A DNA stretch of 64,000 bases from Jacaranda mimosifolia (taxonomy: Eukaryota; Streptophyta; Magnoliopsida; Lamiales; Bignoniaceae), in the NCBI GenBank assembly GCA_018894105.1, contig CM032128.1, forward strand, positions 27,241,299 through 27,305,298, in the 5' to 3' direction. The notes under the pieces are model-generated. The model saw only the letters and a program-made list of their open reading frames with translations. It searched no databases and was not told where the DNA came from. Below, piece after piece: positions 46,661 through 60,888 of the stretch. Each line of letters starts with the position of its first letter. Position 1 is the first letter of the stretch. The translations under genes were made by a program, and so were the position numbers.

Positions 46661-49096
46661 ATGGGTTTTTCATGTTCATCTGACAAATTTTCTGTCTGTA
46701 AGCCACCAAAATCCGTACTGATTTTCGGCCTGTTGATATCTACGATCTTCATTTTCCTTCCAAATCGTTGCCTGGATTGCTCATCTTCTGCTATCTATTC
46801 TCCTTTCAAGAGTAATAAATCAGAAAAAACCTACTTCTCACAACCAAAATCTCCGACCAATCTTAGCAACCTTGTATTTGGGATTCTGGGCTCGGAAAAA
46901 GCGTGGCATCACAGAAAAGCATACATAGAATCGTGGTGGAGACCAAATGCGACTCGTGGATATCTATATTTAGACAAAGCCCCGACGGGGGACCCCCTGC
47001 CTTGGTCCAATGCCTCCCCGCCCTATAGAGTTTCCGATGACCTCACAGAATTCTTGCAAGAGACAAAAGCCCGTGCGCCCATAATGATCCGAATGGTCCA
47101 TGGAATAATGGAATTGTTCAGAGAGGTGGACCATGAAAATCTTAGATGGGTCGTAATGGGAGACGATGATTCGGTATTTTTTGTGGATAACATAGTGGAT
47201 GTTCTTGCACAATATGATCATACAAAGTACTATTACCTTGGTGGGCAGTCGGAGTATATTATGTCGAATTATTGGTTTTCGTTCAACCAAGGATTTGGTG
47301 GGGCTGGATTCATGTTGAGTTATCCTCTGGCAAGAGCCCTGGCCAAAGACATGGAAAATTGCCTCAGGAGATATTCACATTTGAGTTCTGCTGACCTGAT
47401 AACAATGGTCTGTATTGCTGATCTTGGAGTCAACTTGTCTCCTCAGAAGGGAATTCACCAGGTAGTTTCTCTTGCTATATTACATACGTTTGCATATATA
47501 TCATGTTCACATTTTTTCGTTTGAAATTTAATGTTCCAATATAATCTGGAGTTCATAATTGGATCTCACCTGCTTCGTGATTCAATTTGACTGGGGCAGG
47601 AGAGAACAGAGTTGGATCCTTAGCCTGAGTAGTCAAAATTGAATTTAAGTTTTTTCTAATCAAAAACTTGTAAGAGTTAAGTAATGCAATAAAATAATGC
47701 CGCATTGAAGACGTGCACGAAAATGGATTACTCGATAGCAGAAAAATGGATGGAATATACTTCTGACCTGGAACAGTTACAATCGATAAAGGTGAAATTA
47801 TGGAATGAGTCAATATATAGATACCCAAGAAAATGAAGTTAGAGTCACTCAGGAGATCCCAATAAAAATTGATTGAAATTTAAATTAGCAAGGTTGAGTG
47901 ATCGATCGTTGTGAATAAACTATAATATGATAACAAATAACAGGCAAAATTTTATCATTACATAATTGGAGATTCTATAATGACTTAAAGTAAAGTCTAC
48001 ATATTATCACGTGTCCCATGTCCTTCCTCATCAGACAACCTGACTCTAGGACCTAATAGCTGTCCGATCAAGTCAAATTCAGTCCGAACAAAAAAAATGA
48101 AAATAATGAAATTTAAGGTGTATGGATATTTCTGAAATAGTATGGGCCAATTTTGATATTTTAGAGTCTTTTGCCACGTCAATAGTAGTGATGATACCAC
48201 GGCCCGAGGACATACAAAATGTTACTTTCCCCGATGTTACCCGTTTTTGCAGATTGATCTACAAGGAGATATCTCGGGTTTATTGTCATCTCACCCAAAA
48301 TTCCCGCTAATGTCCCTCCACCATTTCGACTCGGTGGAGCCAATATTTCCCACAATGGACCGATTTGAATCCACGCGCCACCTCATGACGGCAGCTGCCG
48401 CCGACCAGTCCCGCATGCTGCAGCAGACCATCTGCCACCACAGGCAAAGCAACTGGACATTTTCCATTTCTTGGGGCTACTCCGCACACGTATACGAGAG
48501 AATCATGCCCAGGAGTTATCTGCAGAACCCCATTGAGACGTTCGAAACTTGGGCAAGCATTCCAAGGCCGCCGCCACATTACATGTTCAATACGAGGTTG
48601 CCCTCCGATGATCCCTGTGAAGCTCCCCATGTTTTCTTCTTTCAGAGAGTGGAGAAGACCACCGCGAAGGGGATTCTTACAGCCTATTCTCGAGATGCGA
48701 TTCGTGGGTTGCCGCCGTGTTCGTGGAGTGGTAATCATACTGCGGATTTTGTGTCGGAGATTCATGTGTTTTCACCGACAACAAAGCGGAAAGAGGTAAT
48801 ATTCATGCTCGATAATTCATGACTCTGGAAAATAGAAAAAATATTAATTAACTATACCAATCATTTTCAACTTTTCAGAAAATTTTATACAGCATAATAT
48901 ATCTAATTTATTCTACCCTAATCCATTTTGGTTATATTAAATTTTGTCTTATATTAATAGAATCAAAGTGTTTTAAAAATATTTATTTACCTATTTACAG
49001 ATGGATCGATGTGAATGCTGCGACATTATTGGTGTTAATGGCGCCAAAGCGGAGCTCAAATTTAGGGAATGCATGATTAATGAGATAATTGTTTAA
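46661..49096 (+). CDS. DUF604 / GT31-like glycosyltransferase, copy 2 (three exons)
   Basis: Exons 46661-47461, 48253-48795 and 49001-49096 join with phase-0 GT-AG introns of 791 and 205 bp and encode 479 residues. Residues about 18-34 form one hydrophobic anchor, as expected for a type II Golgi protein. Conserved blocks: LVFGILGSEKAWHHRKAYIE, GDDDS with Asp at 168-170 (DXD-type metal/nucleotide-sugar site), QGFGGAGFMLSYPLA, GYSAHVYERIMPRSYL, and exon-3 Cys residues in CECCDI. Every splice position matches copy 1 at 17072-23799, and exon 3 has exactly the same length, so the two are tandem duplicates. The frame is intact. As for copy 1, the acceptor and donor sugar are unknown; glycosyltransferase activity is inferred from DUF604/Fringe-like relationships. 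The compact introns probably reflect the older structure. Confidence 0.94.
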
Positions 49097-49110
49097 CCAT
49101 ATTAATAATT

Positions 49111-49182
49111 CTAATATCCAATTATGATAGCACCCTTACTGTGTATTAATTTTCACTCTCGGGAGGGTCTATTGGTTTTGTC

Positions 49183-49227
<45 letters not shown>

Positions 49228-49303
49228 TAATATCCAATTATGATAGCACCCTTACTGTGTATTAATTTTCACTCTCGGGAGGGTCTATTGGTTTTGTCGT
49301 ATT
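49111..49303. repeat. 116-bp tandem duplication with ATT microsatellite in the 3' region of gene 2
   Basis: 'ctaatatccaattatgatag' to 'ttggttttgtcg' occurs at 49111 and again at 49227, nearly identical. The first copy ends in about 14 ATT repeats (49182-49226). The near identity points to a very recent event, likely involving the microsatellite. It starts 15 bp after the stop codon, so it probably lies in the 3' UTR. Confidence 0.9.
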
Positions 49304-49404
49304 ATTATTATTTTATTTATTTATTATTTTTTTTTTCACTTGGTGACATACTGGCATGCAGTATATTTCATTATTGATTATATATCTAACAGAGCATGCA
49401 TAAA

Positions 49405-50600
49405 ATTTAGGATTAATTACATTCATATTCCTTGAGGTTTGACGTAATTATCAAAAAATTCTTGTTGTTTTGAATATTACATTTACCTCTTTGAACTTTC
49501 AAACTAAAATGTAATATTGATGGAAAGTGTAAAATGATCAAAATGCCCTTCCGTTAAAAATTAAAAAAAAAATAAAAATGAAAAAATATCAAAAGACATA
49601 AATACCCTTGAACATATTTGTAATATTTTTGAATTTATGAGGGTTTACTTGACATATTTTTATCACATTTAATTTTTTTAAAATTTAAAGTTATAACCTT
49701 AGACAATATATTTCTATTAATTTTGAGTTACACATTTAATAATGATAAAACAGTAAGCATATGTTAAATAGTTTATTAAATTTTAACAATAAATAATAAG
49801 TAAAAATAAAAAATAAAAAATTGAATATATGACTTTATACAGCATAATTTTAATAATATTAAGAGTGAATTACTTTAACAATTTAACTAAATATATTTAT
49901 TATTAAAAATTAAAATAATTAAACAAAAATAAAATTTTAAATCATTATCTTACTATAACATAAAGGTGCATATGTAAACAAATATATGTACCCAACCATG
50001 GCCAGTAGCTGCTTGACTAGGCAATTTGATCTGGCCATCGCCGATTGCTCGTTGCCATGAACAAGGGCCCATCAAGGCCTGGCTATGGCCAACGATTGGC
50101 TCCTGGCCATGATAGGCCCTTGGCCTGACTTGGGTCATTTTTTTTCATTATTTAATAGATTTAAAAGAATAAATTTTTTAAAATCAACGAATAAATTTTA
50201 ATAAATTCTTTGCTTATCCTTTTTTTAATCTTTGGTTATTTATTTTTTAATCAATAAATATATTTAATTAATTATTTTAAATATTTATTATGTAATATTA
50301 TTAAATATGTAAAGTTAAAATGCTACTTGTATGTTTTAGTCCTAAAAACTATTAATTAAAAATAATTTTAAAGAATAAATTTTAATTAATTCTTTAACTA
50401 CCCTTCTTTTTTAATTTTTGATTTATCTTATTTTTTAATAAAAAGATAATAACAAAAACATCCTTAACCAATTCAAAAATCTTGCAATACCACCTCTGAA
50501 GGTATTTTGTCAATCACAAAAGGTCACAAAAAGTCAAACCTGGTTGATCATTAGGATTTTTATATCTGTTGATCATGAGAAGAAGCAAACTGAAAATATG
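49405..50600. repeat. One-ended relative of the intron-1 TIR element, plus AT-rich DNA
   Basis: 'ttaggattaattacattcat' followed by 'ccttgaggtttgacgtaattat' resembles the end of the element at 18526-19952. A GC-rich island with ccatggc/ggccatg words (49990-50140) also recalls that element. No right end was found. The minus-strand 61-codon frame over the island is not supported as a gene. Confidence 0.45.
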
Positions 50601-51298
50601 AAATTTAATTAAGAATATACCTCAAATAATACGTTCTTAGCAATACATTATGGCCTCACCTGGAGTTTAATAATTAACGTGCACGAATGTCAATTGACCT
50701 GTCTTTTTGGTCGGTATATTTTTATATACACGTAATTAAAAGGGAAAATTACAATTTAGCCTGGTGTCCATGCGCCATTTTGACATTAACCTCCATTAGA
50801 TGCAGCACATAAAGCGATAATCAAACCAATTTTCCTCTTTCAAGAAAATCAAAGCGTCTATATTTTTCCAGAACTATCAAGAAATTATGTAAGGTAGTAG
50901 TATGTATAGAGTATTAACGAAGTTGCAATTTTCTGTACAACATTGTCATTTGAATTTAATAAATTTAAGTAGTTCACTTTCTCAAAATATATAAAATTCA
51001 CTGTGATCTTTATGAGTTTAAAAGTTCACATTTCCAAGTCTAAAAAGCTTACTAATGTTTTTTCTTTACTATCTACGCTATATATATATATATATATATA
51101 TATTTTTTTGGCGGGGGGGTGGGGGGTGGGGGGATAATAGTGGGTGAAAAACTACATATACAAGAACTAAAGAACAAAGTGAAAATAAAAAAGGGGGGAA
51201 AAAAAAGGACGAAGGTGTAAGAGCTAAAGCATAGAACTAATATATATTTTCACCATTTGTCCAACCCATTCGTCTTTCATAAGGTTGAAGATTCATCT
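50600..51298. other. AT-rich intergenic DNA
   Basis: No gene recognised. A TA microsatellite (51080-51102) runs into a poly-T and poly-G stretch. Confidence 0.5.
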
Positions 51299-51758
51299 TA
51301 CTACAAGAAAAAAATAAGTTAATGATAAAATGATAAGTAACAATACAAATGTTTTCATTAATTATGTATATTAGGTGACAAAATAAATCTTTTGTCAACT
51401 TAGTGATATTTGCAAATTAAATAGTGACAACAATAATGTTTAAGTTAGTATCATTGACTGATTGACAACTAGTGATACACCTACGGTGATAATTTAATAA
51501 CAATGAAAATCTTGTCATAAATTATAGTGACAATTTTTATTATCACTAGGTTATTACTAATTGTTAATGGTGACAACTTAAAACAATAAATTTTGTCACT
51601 ATTGAACCATATTGTGACAAAGCAAAAATTATTGTCACTTAAAAAATAACATTAATGACAAAATAAAATTTATTATTACTTAATACATATCATTAATTAG
51701 TGAAAAATTTTGAATTATCATTTGTTATTTTATCACTAAAATAATATTTTTTGAAGTG
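51299..51758. mobile_element. Decayed CACTA MITE related to 14695-15149
   Basis: The left end TACTACAAGAAAAAAA and the right end (reverse-complemented) CACTTCAAAAAATA frame a similar length (460 bp) with the same 'agtgacaa/ttgtcact' subterminal motifs. End bases have changed and no matching TSD is visible, so it is older than the copy at 14.7 kb. Confidence 0.65.
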
Positions 51759-52245
51759 TCAACAGCAGAAATTAATTGTTTATTTTCTGATTCATGCTCT
51801 ATATTTGCTGAGAAAATGAAATAAATCTACCCTTCCAAATTGGAAGATATTAATGAATGTATAAAACGGATAGAATCTTCTGCTCCAAATTCTTATTACA
51901 CCTCCTGCTGCATTCAAGATATGATGCAACGTGTGTAATCGACAAGAGTAGGAATACCATTTGTTGCACAAAGAAGGAAATCTCTCTTATTTCAACAAAA
52001 ATCAAGGCTAAAAAGGGCCAGGAAAAAAGGATATGGAAAAGGAAACTTTCCACTCATTTGCAAATCGAGGAGAAAGAGGGAGAGATGTTTCCTAGATATC
52101 TCCGTTGCCTTAATTCTAGTTACCGGCGACATTGCGGGCTTTTGGGAAAATTCAATTCCCGCACAGACGGTGTTCTTTTTCGTTTCCCATAATAGGTGTC
52201 TGTATTTATATACCTATTTAATTCCATATACTAATTATGGATGAA
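51759..52245. other. Intergenic DNA, unassigned open frame
   Basis: A 111-codon plus-strand frame (51857-52192) is Lys/Arg-rich with no recognised motif and has an overlapping frame on the other strand. Coding is neither supported nor excluded. Confidence 0.3.
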
Positions 52246-52345
52246 AATACGGGTGGCAATATGGGCTAAACTCAATCCACACAGCCTCAAAATTTTAGAT
52301 ATGGGTTTGAGCAGGTTAGGTTCAGGTGGATTGTCTTAAGTTTAG
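52246..52345. repeat. Left end of a hAT-like element
   Basis: 'acgggtggcaatatgggcta' followed by 'gatatgggtttgagcaggtt' resembles the outer part of the elements at 12648 and 21372. Only one end is present; the sequence passes directly into the tandem array. Confidence 0.45.
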
Positions 52346-55300
52346 GGTATTAGTTAATTACTTTGTTGGACATGTTGAAATAATATATCAAGATCAAATC
52401 TTAATTATTTTACTCATCCATGACGATCCTCAGATACCCTAAAGCGTCTTAAATGGGGTAGAGACTCACCTAGTTACAAGATTACAAATCATTTTTTTAG
52501 TTTTTCAGGATGCTGGGAATCAATAATTTATTTTTGAAAAAATTCTAAAAGCCCAAAAGGCAATAACTAGTTAGTCATATGTCTTGGAATGTCCTTTGTA
52601 AAAAATAATATTTTTAAATCCAACAAACTTACAGAATTCATTCATAGAGCAAAGACACAATTCTTGTCCTTGAAGCAATTATTGAGTAGTCTCGCAAACT
52701 CAGAAATCTTCTTGAAAGTTTCAGGCTATGTGTTAGAATTAAATAATAGATATTGATGTGACATAAAGATATTGGAACTCACAAAGTTCAATAACCAGCT
52801 TTCTTATCAACAAACTTTAGAGTATGTTTTAAACATTTCTCTATACTCATAAAGCTTAATGATTGCAATTGCTAGTTGATATTTATGGTTTTGTATATTT
52901 TTTTGTACCTAAAAAAACATTTTATAGTACCATTTCAATAACTAAAATGAAATTATTAATATAAGCAAATATCTATAATGAAAATGGCATATCTCCTCAT
53001 TATCCTGTAGAGATGAAAGTTTAAGAGAGTCAACTGAATTGAAATCCAATGTTCTCTTAAATCCAATGTTCTCCAGAAAAGAATACAAGTATGTATTTTA
53101 GACCGCCATTAAATTATTCATGAAAATTAGTGGTTAAAAGGAAAAAAATAAAAGAAAAACCATCAAGCTCCTCCTGCCTATACAATATCTTCTTCATCTT
53201 TCATAATTTCAACAGTCGTAGGTTCTTGAACACTTGGCATGACTATAAAATCAAGTTCAAAAATGATTTCGAATAGGTTTTCATACAACATATTCACTAA
53301 AATTTTGTGGACACTTAAAAATAATTTATCTTGCGTCAAAAATGCTTTTCACTCCTTCACCTATAAAAAAACAAATGTAGCATTAGACACATAGATCCAT
53401 GGCATAGTATTGTAAAAGTTTCAAACTAGCAAAACATATAAGAATGAAAGTCAAACCTCTTCATCCTTAAAACCTTTCTCATTAAATTTCAAAATATTAT
53501 CAATGAAGTGTCCCTTCAAACACTAGTATTAGTTAATTGTTTTGTTGGACATGTTGAAACAATGTATCAAGATCAAACATCAATTGTTTCGCTCATCTAT
53601 GACAATCCCAAAGTATTTTAAAATGTCTTGGGTGGGGTAGAGACTCACACAATTACAAGATAACAAATCATTTTTTTAGCTTTTCAACATTTTAGAAATT
53701 AACAGCTTATTTCCAACAAAATTTTAAAAGCCTAAAAAGGTATTAACTAGTAAGTCGTATGTCTTGGAATGCCCTTCATAAAAAAATAATATTTCTAAGT
53801 CCAATTGAATTACAAAATCCATGCATAAAGCAAAGACAAAATTCTTGTCCTTGAAACATTTATTGAGTAATCTCACAAACTCAAAAAGCTCCTTCAAAGT
53901 ATCAAGCTATATGTCATAATCAAATATGTAGATATTAATGTGACCTAAAAATATTGGAGCTCACAAAGTTTGATAACTAGTTTTTCCTATCAACAAACTT
54001 TAAAGTATGTTTTGAACATTTCTACACATTAATAAAGCTCAATGATTGTTGTATGTGATTGGCATTTAAGGTTTTGTATATTTTTTGTACCTCACAAAAC
54101 ATTTTATAGTATTACATTAATAACTAAATTGAGATTATTAATATAAAAAAATCATGTCTACAATGAAATGGAAGTACATCTTCACTATCATGTAGAAATG
54201 AAAGTATGAGGTAGTTAACTAAATTGAAATAATGTTCTATAAAGAAAGTATAAGTAGATAGCTTAGGTATTTTAAACCATTATTAAATTATTCATGAAAA
54301 ATTAGTAGTTAAAACAAATAAAATGAAAAAAAAAAAAAATTGTCAAGCTCTTTGTGCCCATGCATTACCATCTGCATCTCTTTCTTAATTTCAACTGAAG
54401 GAGGTTGCTGAACACTTGGCATGATTGCAAAATCACATTTAGAAATGATTTGAGTGGATTATCATACAATATATTCACTAAAATTTTGTGAACACCTAGA
54501 TTGATGGCATGATATTGTGAAAAATTCAAACTAGCAAAATAGATAGAAATGAAAGTCAAATATCTTCATCATTAAAACCTTTCTTATTGAACCTCAAAAT
54601 ATAATCAATAACATGCTCTTTCAAACACTAATACTAGTTAATTGCTTTATTGTATATGTTGTAATAATATCAAGATCAAACCTTAATTATTTCACTTATC
54701 CACGTCGGTCTCAAAGTATTCTTAATGTCTTTGGTGGGGGAAAGACTCACTCGATTACAAGATAACAAATCGTTTTTTAGCTTTTCAGCATGCTGGAATA
54801 AAAAAAAATTCGACAAAGTTCTAAAAGCCTAAAATGATAATAACTAGTTAGTTTTATGTCTTGGAATTTCCCTCCATAAGAAATAATATTTCAAAATCCA
54901 ATTAACTTAACAAATCCATGCATGGAGCAAGGACAACATTTTTATTCTTGAAGCATTTATTGAGTAGTCCTGCAAACTCAAAAATCTCCTTCAAAATATG
55001 AAGTTAAATGTCAGAAGTGAACTAAAGATATTGGAACTAACAAAGTTCAATAAAGAGCTTTTCCTATCAACAAATTTTAGATTATGTTTTGAATCTTTCC
55101 CTACACTCATAAAGCTTAATGATTGTTGTAGGTGACCGACATTTACGGTTTTGCATATTTTCTATATCTAAGAAAATATTTTATACTACCACATCAACAA
55201 CTAAAATGAAATTATTAATGTAAGAAGATCATATCTACAATGAAAAAGATGTACCTCTTCATTTTCCTGTAGAAATGAAAGTTTAAGGTAGTTAACTAAA

Positions 55301-56903
55301 TTGAATCTAATGTTCTATAAAAAAAATACAAGTATAAAATTTTGATATTTTTTAAACTACCATTAAATTATTCTTAAAAAAAATGGTTAAAAGGAAAAAA
55401 ATTAAAAGAATAGCCTATCAAGCTATTCGAACCCATGCATTACCATCTTCATCTCGTTCACAATTCCAATGGAAGTAGGTTCTCAAACACTAGGTATGAA
55501 TGCAAAATCAGGTTCAAAAATGATTTTGAGTAATATGTCATGCAACATATTCACTAAAATTTTGTAGACACCTAAAATTTATTATCTTGCATTAAAAATG
55601 CTTTCCACTCTTTCACCTATAAAAGAAAAAAACATCACACTAGGCCACATAGATCCATGACATTATATTGTGAAAAATTCAAACTCGCAAAATAGGTAAG
55701 AATAAATATCAAACATCTTCATCATTAAAACCCTTCTCATTAAACCTTAGAATATTATCAATGGTGCCCCCCCCCCCCCTCAACACTAGTGTTAGAACAT
55801 TACTATATTGGATATGTTGAAACAATATATCAAGATCAAATCTCAATTATTTTACTTATTCATGGCGGTCTCAGAGTATTCTAAAATCTTTTAGGTGGGG
55901 TTGAGACTCACCTTTTTACATGATAACAAATCATTTCCTACAAAGTTCTAGAAACCAAACTAGTTAATCATATATCTTGGAATGTCTTCTATAGGAAATA
56001 ATATTTCTAAATTCAATTGACTTATGAAATTCATACATGGAGCAAAGGCAACAATTTTTTCCTTCAAGCATTTATTTAGTACTTCTGCAAACTAAGAAAG
56101 CTCCTTGAAAGTATCAGGCTATATGCCAGAATTAAATATGTACATATTGATTTGACTTAAAGTATTGGAACTCACATAGCTTGATAACCAACTTTTCCTA
56201 TCAACAAACTTTAGTTTATGTTTTGAACCTTTCTCCATAATCAAAAAGTATAATGATTGCTGCAGGTGATTAGCATTTGTAATTTTGTATAGTTTTTGTA
56301 CTTAAGAAAATATTTTATAATATCACATCAATATATAAAATAAACTTATAAATGTAAGCAGACCATATTTACAAAGAACAGGAGGTATCTCTTCATTATC
56401 ATGTAGAAATGGATATTTGTGGTAGTCAACTGAATTAAACTCCAATGTTCTATATAAAAAAGAAAATACAAGTATAATATTTTAGTATTTTGGACCACCA
56501 CTAAATTATTCATGGAAAATTAGTTATTAAAAAAAATCATCAAGCTCTTTGTGCCCATGCATTGCCGTTTTCATCTCTTTCATAATTTCAACAAAAGCAG
56601 ATTCTCAAACACTTGGCATGATTGCAAAATCAGGTTTGAAAATGATTTCGAGTGTGTTGTTATACAATATATTCATTAAAATTTTGTGGAAACCTAAAAA
56701 TTTATTATCTTGAATTACAAGTACTTTTCGCTTCTTTATCTATAAAAGAACAAACATAACACTAGATCACGAAGATCCATGACATAATATTGTGAAAATT
56801 TTGAACTCACAAAACAAATAAGAATAAAAGGCAAACGTCCACATCATTACACCCTTTCTCATAAAACCTCAAAATATTATTAATGGCACGCCCATTCAAG
56901 CAC

Positions 56904-59900
56904 TAGTATTAGTTAATTGCTTTGTTGAACATGTTGAAACAATATATCAAGATCAAACCTTAATTGTTTCACTCATCCACGGTGGTCTTAGAGTGTTCTC
57001 TTATTTGCTTTTCTTCAATCAAAGAAAATATTAGTATTAGTTAAATTATTTTTCTTGGTAATGTTGAAACCATATATCAAAGACAAACCTTAAATATCTG
57101 ATCCATCTACTGTTGCATTTCCTCGGAATGCACAAACCTTATAATCTTTTTATATTTTTTTAATTTTTAACGTGCTTCTTTTTATAATTGCAAAAAAATA
57201 AATATAAGGACAGACAACCAAAATGAAAAAAAAAACTTTAAAAGGTGAAAAATAAAGAATTAACTAAGGAAGACAACCATAAATTTATGTAGACCAAATA
57301 ACATCAACCTTCTTAAACATTTTGCCTCCTGGCACCAGAAAACATGATAAAAAAGATATATATTCTAGCAAAGATAAAGCATCTCACGATAAAATGATAA
57401 ATATTTCTTTCATTTATAATGCAAATAAAAATTGTGGCTAATCACAAATTCTCTGTGTCTGGCAAAGCAGTGCTCAATTTTAGTTTTTCAAATTCAAGTT
57501 CCTCTACTAATGGGATATTTGATTTTGAGACATGTTTGGCTGATTGACAATATGGATACCTATTGATCTACGAAAAAACATAATTACACATTTGTAATCA
57601 AAGTTAAATAAAAACAGAAATCAACTACTCATTCAATAACACAATATTGTCCTCCATTTTTCTACAAGTATACAAAACGTTAGTATTTTCCTACCATCAC
57701 CATTTTGTACAGCAAAGTCCAAGGATCTGCATTTCGACCACTCTCTAACTTTTTTCTTAAAGACAATCACATTTCTATATAAAATTACTTGAATAGGACA
57801 AATAAAATAAAAATATCATTTAAAAAATTATTAGCATGATTCTAAATCACCAAAAAAGTTTACCTCCAACAACAACTGACACCCTTCCAGAAAGTACTCA
57901 TAGCATTGCCCTTTTTTCTAGGGTGTGCATTCACGATCGAGTTTTCAGGCACCCAGCTTAAGCCAATCGAAATTTGACTATCTGAGTGTTAAATTTTAGA
58001 TTTTATTTGAGTACCCAGTAAGGCAATTATCTGATTTATAATATCTAGGATGGGATTAGGGATTGATCCAGTCCCAATTTGATAATCGAGTACCCGGCCT
58101 ATTTATAATAGAAAAACATTGAAATTTCAAAATTAATGAAAGTCAAGGTAGAGTGGTATACGTTTTTTTCTTTCTCAACCTCACATCACTTCCTCTCTAT
58201 CTTCACCAATTTAGAGGTTTTTTAGATCTTCCTCTCTCTCTCTCTTTTTTTCTTCACATGTCCACTTCGACACCAATCTCTAAGAAATCAAAAGTTGATA
58301 CATACTTCATTCTTTTAAAACCTTCAAATGACAAAATCAAATACCCAATTTATTTATGTGAATGCCTAGGAGAATTAGATGAGCTCATTCAACAAGCAAA
58401 GTAAATAGAAAACAACAAAGTAAAGTTCCAATCAATTATTCAAATCCCATATTTCTTCCTCTACACAGCATATCCAAAATTTTAAGGAAAAAAGAAAACA
58501 CAACATCAACATCGTCACCAAAATAAGGTACTTCCAAAGTTTGAAGGAGTAGGTTGTTTCCTCCTCATTTTTTTTTTTTTTTAATTACCCAAAAACCAAT
58601 AAATTTCTATCTTGGTGAACCAAGTACCCAACCCGTGTTGATCCCAGTAATCTCGGTCCAATGCCTATCCCTACTTTTTCTTCAAGATTTCAATAGCATT
58701 AGCAATTCCAATCATCACAAAATTATATATTGCTTGGCCTTATTTATGCTATGAAATTGTTTCCTATTCTCAGCAAACTTAGAAAGATTATATATTAATA
58801 TGTCATCTTTAGATGGGAGAAAAAAAAGATGTTGAACATATAGACCGCAACAAATCTATAAAAGTCACCTTTTTCTGTACAGTTTTTACTTTCATAGACT
58901 TCAGATATTCTAACTGCTTTTTTCTTTTCGTATTCTTTGCTAGATGTCTCACTATATAACTATATAACTACAAGAAGATACATGGCCTCACTTAGCATCT
59001 ACAACGATAGTTGTTTTCCCCATTTTGAACCCTAAAACCTCATCAATTTCTTTTTCACATAAAGACACACAATGTTCCCAATTAAAAGATTAATTACTCT
59101 TTTTCTACATTATCAAGGTCCTATATGAAGGAATTGTTTGAAATTGAGTTTTTAGTAATCTGTGTCTTCACACCTTTCATGCTAAATATAAATTCATGGA
59201 GCTTTGTCTGGTTGGCCCTACTATTTGATTTTGATTTTATCTTTCGGTGTAGCAGTAGAAGAAAATTAGCTTAGATAATAAAATGTTCATATGAGCACTT
59301 TACACAAAAATGAAAAAAATATGGAAGGATGAAAAAAGCTCACATGACTCCAGATCTTGTTTGCCATGATTGTCGGCTTATATTTTTTCATTGGTGGCTT
59401 CCCAAGATTCTATCCCAATTCAAGTAAAAAAAGGCAACCTTGTGTAAGTACAATTTGCTTGGTAGTTATGTTGAGCAATAGGAGTAATTATATGTATCAA
59501 TATTATACCATTATATTTATTGTACAATAAGATTTGTTATGCAGAATAAGTGAAACCCATATAGAGTGCTATATTGAACAACATAAGTGGTGAGGCACAT
59601 CTCTAGATTTGGGTTTGTTCTTTGTGATTGTATATTATTTTGAGGCATGCCTATACTAAATACCATCAGTAGTTATATTGAATAACTAAAATAGTTATAT
59701 TTGTTATTACTACCACTAATCAAATAGCTGTGGATGACTAAAGAATCAAACTCACCCTTGGATGCTTTAATGAGTTTTGCATAGATTTGTTTTTGGCTTT
59801 TCTTAAGTTTGAAGTCTCCATGTATTCTTGTAGAGTCCTAACTTAGCTAGTGGTTACGATGTGAAGTGTCTTGAGGTAAAAAGGTAACATCAGTCTATAT

Positions 59901-60369
59901 ATACGTACTCAAAGGTGGGAAAGTTGAAGAAAAATGCTATTCCCTAATGGAGCATAAAAGTTAACCATAACATTAACATGAGAATCAGTATATGGGAAAG
60001 AAATGGTATCCAAAATTTATCCATTGTTAATTTGAAGAGCTTCAAAGATTCAAATATTCAAAATTTAAGCAACAAAGCATATCGCAATTAGTTATTGTTA
60101 TATAAGGCATAAAAGTAGATAAATTTTTTTATGAAAAATGGAGTACCTTCAATCTTTCCAATGTAAATAGTATGTAAAAATCTTTAATCTTTCATAAAAT
60201 TCTGTAGCCATAATAAAGTTAAACTGCAAGAAAATATGTCACAAGAAAATTTTATTTTTCATGAACTCTATGGATGCAGGAATATTTTCCACAAGAACAG
60301 AACTAGCTATTGTCATTAAAACTTTTCTCACTAAACCTCAAAATATTATCAATGGCGTGCCTCTTCAAG
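56904..60369 (-). repeat. 5' part of array copy A, duplicated at about 61914-64000
   Basis: 57.0-58.9 kb aligns in order with 62.0-64.0 kb at an offset of about 5.0 kb. Shared landmarks are 'ccatatatcaaagacaaacctta', the 'ttttgcctcctgg/ttgc' exon, 'tttagtttttcaaattcaag', 'cagcaaa(g/a)tccaaggatctg' and a hAT-like element. 58.9-60.3 kb has no counterpart inside the window. Confidence 0.75.
57919..58673. mobile_element. hAT-like element inside array copy A
   Basis: The ends are TAGGGTGTGCATTC and (reverse-complemented) TAGGGATAGGCATTGG, with subterminal 'gagtaccc' words. Flanks cttttttc and ctttttct are near-identical. It sits between two exon-like segments. The frames 58153-58404 and 58554-58754 lie in or across it and are not taken as genes. 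Confidence 0.6.
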
Positions 60370-60507
60370 TACTAGGATTAGTTAATTGTTTTGTTGACAT
60401 GCAAGTTGTAACAATATATAAAGATCAAACCTTAATTATTTCACTCAACTACGGCGGCCTCAGAGTATTCTAAACTGTTTTAGGCAGGGTTGAGACTCAC
60501 CCGGTTA

Positions 60508-60888
60508 GGGCATCTGCAATGCTATGTCAAATCGGGTGCTATTTGTGGAATTTGGACCCAAAATAGTACTTGGATTCGGTCCAAATTTGGAACTTGTGTG
60601 GAACTTTGATCCAAGGGTCCATATTCTTATTTTATTATTTTTTCTTTTATTTAATTTATTTTTTAGAAATTAAAACTAATTAATAATTAATATAAATATA
60701 AATAAAAAAGTAAAATAGAATAATCTAAATATATTAAAATAATATTTGTGTACATTAAGATAATATAAGGTAGAATTTTGGGTTGGAGAAGGAAAATGCT
60801 ATTTGAGGTGCTATATTTTTTGGATGCTATTTTTGCTGATGTAGCAAAAAAATGGACCCTACAATAGATCAAGGGTTGTATATGGCCC
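60508..60888. mobile_element. MITE, 381 bp, inserted in one array module, TSD TA
   Basis: Sister modules read continuously 'gagactcacctagttacaagataac', whereas here the sequence is split after 'ggtta' and resumes 'tacatgataac'. The insert starts GGGCATCTGCAATGC and ends ATATGGCCC (reverse-complemented GGGCCATATACAACCC), with TA on both sides. Short GGGC ends and a TA target suggest Tc1/mariner or PIF-type; the family is not settled. Confidence 0.7.

Noticed and set aside
48307..48765. 152-codon minus-strand open frame
   Set aside because: Shadow of exon 2 of the second DUF604 gene, which has conserved splice sites and motifs on the plus strand.
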